From: Piezodorus guildinii
Taxonomy: Eukaryota; Arthropoda; Insecta; Hemiptera; Pentatomidae
Direction: 5' to 3'
DNA: 64,000 nt
NCBI GenBank assembly: GCA_023052935.1
Contig: CM041293.1
Location: 154,875,474 to 154,939,473 of the forward strand
The position numbers were made by a program, and so were the translations under genes. Below, piece by piece: positions 56,531 to 64,000 of this stretch. Positions within the stretch are counted from its first letter, which is position 1; every line of letters begins with the position of its first letter. Below the pieces are notes generated by a model. The model had not been told where the DNA came from. It ran no database searches and saw only the letters and a program-made list of their open reading frames with translations.

Positions 56531-56660
56531 CTTTTTGCGGAACTTGGTTATTTGGACTCAGGGAACCCTAAAACGTGTATTTCCCTTGAAAACTGAAATT
56601 CAAAAATGTTCACGATCGCAATACTTCCCCTTACTATATATAGTAAGTCAAAGTAAAATT
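55727..56660 (+). mobile_element. HINE copy, full-length
   Basis: Head ATCTAGATCGGGCAACAAAC and the inner ACTTTCACTTACCTCCG, complete body, (CA)n expansion at 56,482-56,525, tail CCCTTACTATATATAGTAAG followed by TCAAAGTAAAATT. A good reference copy for the family. Confidence 0.88.
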
Positions 56661-58109
56661 AACTAAAGATTAGTATAATAACATATGAAGTACTTGCTCA
56701 CTCCAATACTGTCATCGAGTTCATCAATCAAGAAATTGCAGATACTATGTCTTACGACCTAGTGCCTTTTTTCAAGATTTCAAATCAGATCAGGTATCTG
56801 AATGTTACAAATAATATTTCAGATACTATTGTTTCTAAAAATCTTTAATAATTATTGCCTCCATAACGATCATACTCATAAAACTGCAATGACTACATTA
56901 GATTTCATATCGTGAGCCATGATATTGGTTACATACTATGATATTGTCCGCTTAGGAATGAGGTCGCAAAGACACTTTCTTTTCTGATCCACTACAATCA
57001 TTCATAGAAGATTATGTAATCCTAAGTTGTGTGTTAAAGGGTTGATGCGTGTTGATGTTAATGGGTAAAAACTAATAATATTACTAGCATGCTATATGGC
57101 TTCTTTGAGTGATGCCCTAGCTTTTAGTGGATTTAGATGGTACAGATCCATACCGTCTAAGAAGTGTATTTGTAACTGAAAAAATATCTTATTTACAGTA
57201 ATATAATTCTGGAATTCTCTACCTAACCATATTTTGCTTCTCTATCCTCGATCAAATCTCAACTTTTCCAATACTTTAATTCATCTCAAATATACGCTTA
57301 AATTGTAATATTTCAATTATAGAAAATAAACTTTCAATGAAGAAATAACTGTTTACTCACCAAATGTAAATTTTGTTTATCAATTCATTTATTTTCCATG
57401 CAAAACATTATGGAGGAAAGCTGACTTATGAAAAAAAAATACCCACAAGCTAAAAGTTTATTAACAAACCTTTTATTATTAATCCGTTGTCCAACATGTA
57501 CTATCTGCTTTTATTTTTTTTATCAAAACAACATAATAAATCTCATAGCTCATATAGTTTATTCACTGGTTTATCAATTTTCCTTAAAAAAAATATATAT
57601 TTATCTTTTTATTTGAATGTATGCTTAAGGCATCAATGCTAAAAAAGGTTTCATCATATTTAATTAATTATATAACCATCAGCGGTATAGAGGTATTAGC
57701 TCTGACGTATTTAAAACGCATTTATAGAGTTATTAATTTTATTTATTTACTTCAGTGTTACAAGAATTTGGCCTTGTTGGCAAAAAAAAATATTATACTG
57801 GACTCTCTGAGAATTATTCAGCATCAGCTGTATGTTTTTTAGTTAGTTGAAGATTATTTCATATTTGTTCATTTCAACTTATTTATTCGTCGACCTCTAT
57901 TATTATTGTAAATAATTACATACTTGTTGATTCGTTAATTCTAAAACTAATCTATATTCATGTTTTGCCTTTGAAATACTTATGCATAATATATATTATT
58001 ATTAGTGCGATATCTCCCTAACAGGAAGACGCTAAACACTTATGACATAATTTCCTTATTTCTTGTTCTTTTTGTCTTACCAGTATTGTATCATTCTTTG
58101 GCTGAAGTT
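56661..58109. other. AT-rich intergenic DNA, nothing recognised
   Basis: Short open frames at 57,428-57,842 are AT-driven. No gene or repeat partner. Confidence 0.5.
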
Positions 58110-58439
58110 CTATTTTCTTTCTGCAGACCATTTGGGTCTGTATGGTTTTTCTTTGTTTTGCTCTAGAGTTACTTCAAATTTGTTTATTTTGTCTCTAAAT
58201 ATGTTTCTGTCTTGGATTTCCTCTTGTCTTATGTTCTGCTCTTTGTTAGTCTTCTCGTGCTGTTTGATCCAGTTCGTAGTGCTTTTGAGTGTTGCTGTTG
58301 CTTCATGTATTTGCCGTGTCAGTCTTGTTTCAGGTAGTCTTTGTATGTGCCCATAGAATTTCAGTCTTCTTTTCCTGATGTCTGTCTCGATGTTGGCGTG
58401 TTTTTCTGTATTTTTATTGCTTTGCAGTCTGTATCCATC
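58110..58439 (-). pseudogene. LINE reverse transcriptase C-terminal fragment
   Basis: 109 continuous codons on minus ending in TAG at 58,110-58,112, with no ATG. It contains RRLKFYGHIQRLPETRLTRQ, the segment common near the C-terminus of endonuclease-reverse transcriptase proteins of arthropod LINEs, followed by a charged, E/K/Q-rich stretch and a KPYRPKWSAERK end. The rest of the element is replaced by the (TA)n block. Strand and frame differ from the overlapping plus-strand frame (58,063-58,356), which is a shadow. The LINE clade is not determined. Confidence 0.6.
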
Positions 58440-58440
58440 T

Positions 58441-58521
<81 letters not shown>

Positions 58522-58635
58522 TTTCTTTTTTTAAATAAATTAAGTTGATATATAGTACATTACCTAATAGTTTAAATGTCAATTATTATTATTATTATAT
58601 AAATCAGTGTGGATGTAATGAGATTTTTGATAGTA

Positions 58636-58703
<68 letters not shown>

Positions 58704-58815
58704 CTTTTTTTTAAATAAATTAAGTTGGTAAATAGCACATTACCTATTAGTTTAAATTTCAATTATTATTATTATATTAATCAGTGTTATGTAATGAGAT
58801 TTTGATAGTTTACCT
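58440..58815 (+). repeat. Tandem duplication of a (TA)n-containing ~190-bp unit
   Basis: Two units: (TA)n 58,445-58,517 plus TTAAATAAATTAAGTTGATA..., and (TA)n 58,640-58,701 plus TTAAATAAATTAAGTTGGTA.... The ~115-bp parts after the TA tracts are near identical (CATTACCTA-TAGTTTAAAT-TCAATTATTATT, TGTAATGAGATTTT). Confidence 0.85.
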
Positions 58816-61179
58816 TTTGTATTAGGACCCTGGCGTGTTGATGAATGGTGTAAAATAAAATATGATATAAAGAATAAAAATATGGCTAGCTTATATTCTA
58901 TTCTGATTATCCATAATCATAAAATATGAATGTCATCAACATAGTATGCCTAGTAAGGACTAAATAATATATTTGAGGAATCCAATTATTCATCCAAGGA
59001 ATCCAAAATTATATTATTTTGCTATAAATAAATCATTTCTCCCTCACTCTTTCTTTATTTAATTGTTAAATAAATACTCTATTCTTGAGTAGTTTTCCAA
59101 CACCTTTAACAGCTAACTCACCTGGCAATGACGCATCGGTTTCTTGCTTGTTTTGGGACGTAGTTTACCGAATCGGGGACCGAAGAATGGTTATTGGTTC
59201 GGACGTCAAGACAAGCCGGACTAACACAAACATCGGAAGGACCAGTTCTTATATCTTCCCCCAAAGGAAGGGCCTTGTCCTATGCTAATAAAGACGTTAG
59301 CGCTGCCGACACAACAGCGACTGTTTTCGAACCGTTTGTCTTCTACCAAAGTAGGAGATGGTTCGAATTCTTTTGTATCCATCATGTCTCTAGTGCCTTT
59401 TATTTTTTTTGTTTTTATACTTTTACATTTCAGAGACTTTAATAGTGACAGAATAAATTTTTCCTAAATCAGGAAAATAAATAGCATCTGGTTAACATTA
59501 ACTTATATTAGATTTTTTTCTTCATTTCCTTTCTTGTCTTTTGGCAATACGAGTTTTTTTGCTTTGCAAAACGTACTTTTCAGTCATTTTTCACCTTCCT
59601 GTTCTATTAGTTTAATCAATCAGTCATTCTTTTTTTCGCGTATTCTCCTTAAGTTCTCGCACCCTTTCTTGCCTAACGGTCTGCCAATCGCATCTTCAGC
59701 CTCCATTCTCCTCCTCGATTTCTTTTTTGAAAATGTTTCAGTCCTCTAATCGATGAACAATTCTCCCGAATTATTTTTTTTTTTTTTTACAACAACGGAA
59801 ACCAATTCTACGTTTGATGGTAAAGTCATTTTTCTTAACAAACAAGCCCATCCCAAGAAATGTGTAACCCTATCATCGGAAAAGTTTCAACTAAATCATA
59901 AAGTATTAATTCTGTTATCGAGTTAATTTGATTAGAACTAAGTTGTTTTTGTACTATTAACAGATTTTGAATCACATCCTGAAGTCAGATTCCGTCGCAT
60001 AGTGGTTCCAAACGCACTTTTTCAGGACAAAAGTATACACCGATCGTTCTATTTAAGGTATATTAGCAATTTAACATAATTTTGTTCCTTATTAAATTCA
60101 CTTTCAATGGTATGATTGGCGTATTTTTAGCTCATTTTTTATATCATGAAAATATATAATTTTTGTCGATAATTTCAGAGAAATGTCTCTTTATCTAATT
60201 ATTCTTATATACATATTTATATATCTATATTTCCTGCATTTAACTTTGTTTAGAATCGTTATTAGATAACTTTAAGGAAACTTTGGGTTTCATATAACGA
60301 CTTCGTGAATTTTTAATAAATTTCAAAAAATTAAAAATATCTCAATCTATGCTCAGCATAACTATGAGCAAATTGTTTTCAAAATTTTAGTTTTGTTTCT
60401 AGTTTTCACGGAAAAAAATAAAAAACCGTAAATTGATTTCCACGCTTATGGTAAAATAGAACGCAGTGTTGGCTATAGAAATTCCTTTAATGGAAAGACC
60501 AGAAAAAAATTGAAATATAAAATTATTTTGATTTATAACCTATTTTTTCCATATGATTAACCATAATAAAGTACTTCCCTGAAGCGAGATACAATCATAA
60601 TTATGTTTTTGTGGGGTATTTTGGTAATTTATTTCCCTTAAATTAAATATATAAAGTTTACCTATTGTAATCTATACAATTTAAATGATAAAACTTTTCC
60701 TGCAAATTTTAAACTAACTCTTCATTTATAACACCCTATCATGTTTTACGGCAACACTGGTATCGGCAGCATTTCATGCAAACAATCTAGATTTAATTTT
60801 AAACAAAATTCTCATTTACATAAAAAACCTTAATGAAATTCCCAATTCTCCAATATAGTTCCGAATAAAATCATCCAGTGTGATCATGATGTTTTTTTAT
60901 ATTTCTTATAAGGCTAAAACCAGATGCTTATTTTTTAATGACAATCTCCATCATCAATTTGGCTCAATCGTTTCAAACCTTGCTACATTTTATATTTGCT
61001 GTAACTCTAAGTCTTCTAAAAACACAATCTTTCTTAGAATTGCTTTTTTAGTGCTACAAATATCTATATATATTGTAATGTATTGAGGATACTGAGGGGA
61101 GTTAGAATTGTATAATTATGTTATTAATTAAATAAATATTGATTAACCTTTGTCGGCAAAACATCAAAAGGTGTTTACC
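58816..61179. other. Intergenic DNA with one unexplained GC-richer block
   Basis: 59,085-59,440 is less AT-rich and has overlapping short frames on +. On minus it contains CCAG|GTGAGTTAG at about 59,117-59,128, which would fit a splice donor. No protein family recognised. The remainder is AT-rich without features. Confidence 0.35.
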
Positions 61180-61560
61180 TAGCCCCCTAGATTTCCCATC
61201 GGTATGGAACCCCCCAGCGGTACCAGAGACCCCTGGTAGTTTCCTACAGCGGCAGCCTACAAGAATATTAAGGGTGGTCAAAAGATAAGAATAAGATCAC
61301 AAGTGCTGTACCGCCAATCGGGGTACTTCCCATGTCAGCCCACCCGAGGTGACGAGGACGGGAGAGAAGATTCGTAGGGGAGTCTTATTCGAACCAGGAG
61401 TGAGTCAAGTTTGATCCTCAAGAGGAGAGAGTCAGGTTCCATCTACAAGAAGAGGAGGTGGCCGTCGGGGTTCTGAGAGCAGCTGGAGGATGATGCCAAG
61501 AAAGAGGACCTAAGACTGATTTCACATTCGCCAGCCGGTTAAGTGTTTCAAAGGTATATT
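61180..61560. other. GC-rich block of unknown nature
   Basis: Clearly richer in G and C than its flanks. All frames are interrupted. No partner in the window. Could be a fragment of an LTR or LINE untranslated region or a non-coding exon. Confidence 0.3.
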
Positions 61561-62598
61561 GTTATTTGTAATATTGTATGGCAAAGGTCGTAAAATGTCC
61601 CTCAGTATTCTCAATCACAGTTTTAGGCAATGTGTTAATATAATGATATGTGTAGATCAATAATTATAGTAATGTATTAATTGAATCTTGTTTACTTTAA
61701 TCTTACCCTGCATGCCACCTATTGGATTGGTAAACACGATACCTTTGGAAAGAAGATCCATGGTATCATTAAATATAGTTTATATATTGAATAAATATAG
61801 TAAGTAAGCTAGTTTTTGAAGCTACCGTGGCCTTAGAAAAGCAGCCGGTCAAAAACATAGCAATATGTTTACGCTTATAGATTGATTTATTTTATTAACA
61901 TATATCTAAACTTTGAATTTTTTTATTTATTTTGAAATATTAACTGTATCATTCCAAAGCAAAAACTCCCACATACTACGCAGCTGTAAACCAATAATCA
62001 ACACATTCGAATATCATGGCTGAAAAAGAAGTGTGGATAATATGAGTCAACAAATTAATAAATGAAACAACATTAAAGTAGCCCAGGTATATCACCTCCT
62101 GAATGCTTAAAAAAATATTGTTTGTATGCTTGTAAAAATATAGTTCATTGTCAAAGGCAAATATTTAGTTTTTGCTCAGAGTATAAATTTGTCAAAGCGT
62201 AAATCATATAGCAATTTACTTTTCCTGATTAACAAGTGCAAATAGGTTTCGGAACGATTAAGGTTCGAGAGGCTATTTAGTAAAGATAATTTCTAAAAAT
62301 TATTAATGCTAATTGTCTATAAAAAAAAAAAAAAAATTGGAATCTGTTCTAAAGAACTTTGTGTTATCAAATTCATTAATCAGAATGACCACTAAACTAA
62401 ATGGTTTACTAAATAATAATTATTAGCCTTTATAAATGATTTTACTTCTTATTTAAAACTAAAAGGGTCTCGATGGTCTAGCAAGGCTAATGGTAGGCAG
62501 GTTTATGTCCGGGATACATCTCTCAATCTTCCGTCTCCTTCGATGTCTAATCCATGATAATGTTCCGTAGTTTTGGTTGGTAAAATTATTCAGCTCGT
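61561..62598. other. AT-rich intergenic DNA, nothing recognised
   Basis: A run near 62,322. No supported feature. Confidence 0.5.
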
Positions 62599-62599
62599 G

Positions 62600-62990
62600 G
62601 CTAAATGGCTAGCACCCTAGCCTCTCACGCTGAAGGTTGTGAGTTCGAATCCTAGTCCCGGCGGGGCTTTTTTTTAGGATATAATTAAATAGAGATTTAC
62701 TTACAGTCTCTCCCCCGGGTATGTGAGACCCTTCAGCCAAATAGTGACCACTCACAAAAATATGCGTGGGGAGTGATGACCCTGTCCTATAAAATTTCAT
62801 CGAGAATCGTCGGTATATTCTTTAAGAAGATTACGCCAAGAGAAAAAAATATATATATATTCTGAGTAGAGGATATCATCAGCCGATTTACTGTAGCCGG
62901 TTTCTGTACTAGCTGCGCCCTAGGTTTTTGGGAACTGGATTGGTTATCCAGTGCAGCTACAAATCGACTCATTTCCCTTCCACAAGACTT
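62600..62990 (+). repeat. Possible third tRNA-derived SINE
   Basis: A tRNA-like head CTCGTGGCTAAATGGCTAGC with B box GAGTTCGAATCC (about 62,640-62,651) precedes a T run and a non-repetitive body with CCCCCGGGTATGTGAGACCC and GATTGGTTATCCAGTGCAGC. Only one copy here, so the family is not confirmed. The T8 run soon after the head could act as a Pol III terminator. It is not a functional tRNA because the acceptor arm does not close. Confidence 0.45.
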
Positions 62991-64000
62991 GAAACATCCT
63001 AACAGATATTTTGTAAGAGCTTGCTAGTAATTATTTTGGAAGGTAGGTTTTGTTGACCTCTGTGATCTAACTCATTTTTCCCTGCAATGTGGTATCCTGT
63101 GTCCTCTTCAGGCTAGCTAAACCCATTCTATATACTACGAAAATTTATCGGAATCAAATTCTTGATGTGTATCACTATCCTAGGGTATACTCAGCCTCTT
63201 AGGGAGGTATCACTCTTTACTAGACAGAAACCTTATTGTCAAGCTAGGTCTGGGTCTTATCGGTTTTTACACAACTGTTGGCTTAGAAATCGTAGAGCAC
63301 TTACTATGTGCTGAATTAAAAACCCTTTACGATTTGTAAAGGCGCAAGTGTAACCTTTAAATCGACATTTTTTCAGTTCAATGCCCTTCGAAATAAGGAC
63401 CATGTCTTTCGGCAAAGAACCTTTAGAGCCATGCTTACAGATAATAGAACGGGACTCAACCTCCTCTTAAAAAACAAACAAAAGAGGCTGCGAGGCGATA
63501 GTTGTCGAAGACGATAAATCAAAAGCTGTTAGCAGAAGGGGTCTAAGGAGGTGCGGAAGATATCTTCAAAGAGGGGCAGCCAACCAAGGTAATAGCATTT
63601 GCATTTGAAAACGACGCCAGGGTCACAATTTATAAGAAGTGAATGCCGTACATAGCTAGGCCCTTCCAGCTCAGCTTATTCTTGATCCCGAAGAGGGTGC
63701 CGTGCCTACACTCTCGGCAAACGCTGCTACTTGACAGCATTTTCGATTTCGCAACGATCCCACTTAGGAATTTACAACTTTATCGCCATCCTTTAAAGCA
63801 TTTACGGTATGTTCGATCTCGGCATCCAAGCCTGATGTAACTACTTTCTTTGGAGTCTTTATAATTCTGCTTGAATTTCATTAGGCATCGATATATACTC
63901 AAACGTATTTAAGATATCAATTTTAATTGTGTATGATCTTTGAAAAGAAATTAGGGAGCCGTTATGTATTAATAATTATATGAAATATTATTAATCATGG
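62991..64000. other. Intergenic DNA of mixed composition, nothing recognised
   Basis: 63,280-63,840 is moderately GC-rich with no domain or repeat partner. A 65-codon frame at 63,643-63,840 has no support. Confidence 0.4.

Noticed and set aside
57428..57842. Two short frames with AT-rich codons
   Set aside because: Composition-driven. No motif, no context, no repeat partner.
58063..58356. 97-codon plus-strand frame with hydrophobic residues
   Set aside because: Antisense to a minus frame with clear RT C-terminal motifs. The plus frame matches nothing.
58341..58582. Open frames of repeated I-Y residues on both strands
   Set aside because: They are translations of the (TA)n microsatellite.
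1..64000. CRISPR array or bacterial operon
   Set aside because: No short direct repeats with regular unique spacers. Gene content and SINE/LINE structure are eukaryotic.

Overview
The window is AT-rich (about 30% GC by eye) eukaryotic DNA made almost wholly of transposable elements and their remnants. The gene families present (Jockey-clade and I-like non-LTR retrotransposons, a Ty3-type LTR element, a mariner transposase relic, tRNA-derived SINEs) fit an arthropod, most likely an insect. I cannot name the species. I see no convincing host gene, rRNA, functional tRNA or CRISPR array. The long open frames are all retroelement genes.

Main elements, left to right: (1) 0-15 kb holds decayed repeats: SINE2 fragments, several copies of a ~0.8-1.1 kb non-coding family called HINE here (features of non-autonomous Helentrons), an RNase H-bearing LINE tail at 5.8-7.1 kb, and a SINE1 copy split by a 1.1 kb hAT-like element at 7.1-8.6 kb. 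(2) 15,310-20,244 is a full-length Jockey-clade element on + with a perfect 12-bp target-site duplication (TSD). Its ORF1 is intact and its ORF2 has two frameshifts. (3) 20-31 kb holds a mariner pseudogene split by SINE2, a SINE1 with a long poly(T) tail and a TSD, and truncated Jockey copies. (4) 31,607-36,384 is a second full-length Jockey element on - with a 12-bp TSD. Here ORF2 is intact and ORF1 has one frameshift. (5) 37-46 kb holds tandem HINE copies, a rearranged set of LTR-retrotransposon fragments in inverted orientation (39.8-42.9 kb), SINEs and more HINEs. (6) 46,450-52,132 is a full-length I-like LINE with a 13-bp TSD. Its ORF2 (endonuclease, RT, RNase H) is broken only by a probable 1-nt loss in an A run. 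(7) 52-64 kb is mostly AT-rich filler with microsatellites, a HINE copy, RT relics and a possible third SINE.

Functionally, the two Jockey copies and the I-like LINE are the potential sources of retrotransposition machinery. SINEs, HINEs and the hAT-like element are non-autonomous and depend on enzymes encoded elsewhere. The nesting (hAT in SINE1, SINE2 in mariner, HINE in SINE2, Jockey in HINE) gives a relative insertion history. The most useful leads are the HINE family with its tandem junctions, the poly(T)-tailed SINE, the nested hAT-like element, and the nearly intact LINEs.
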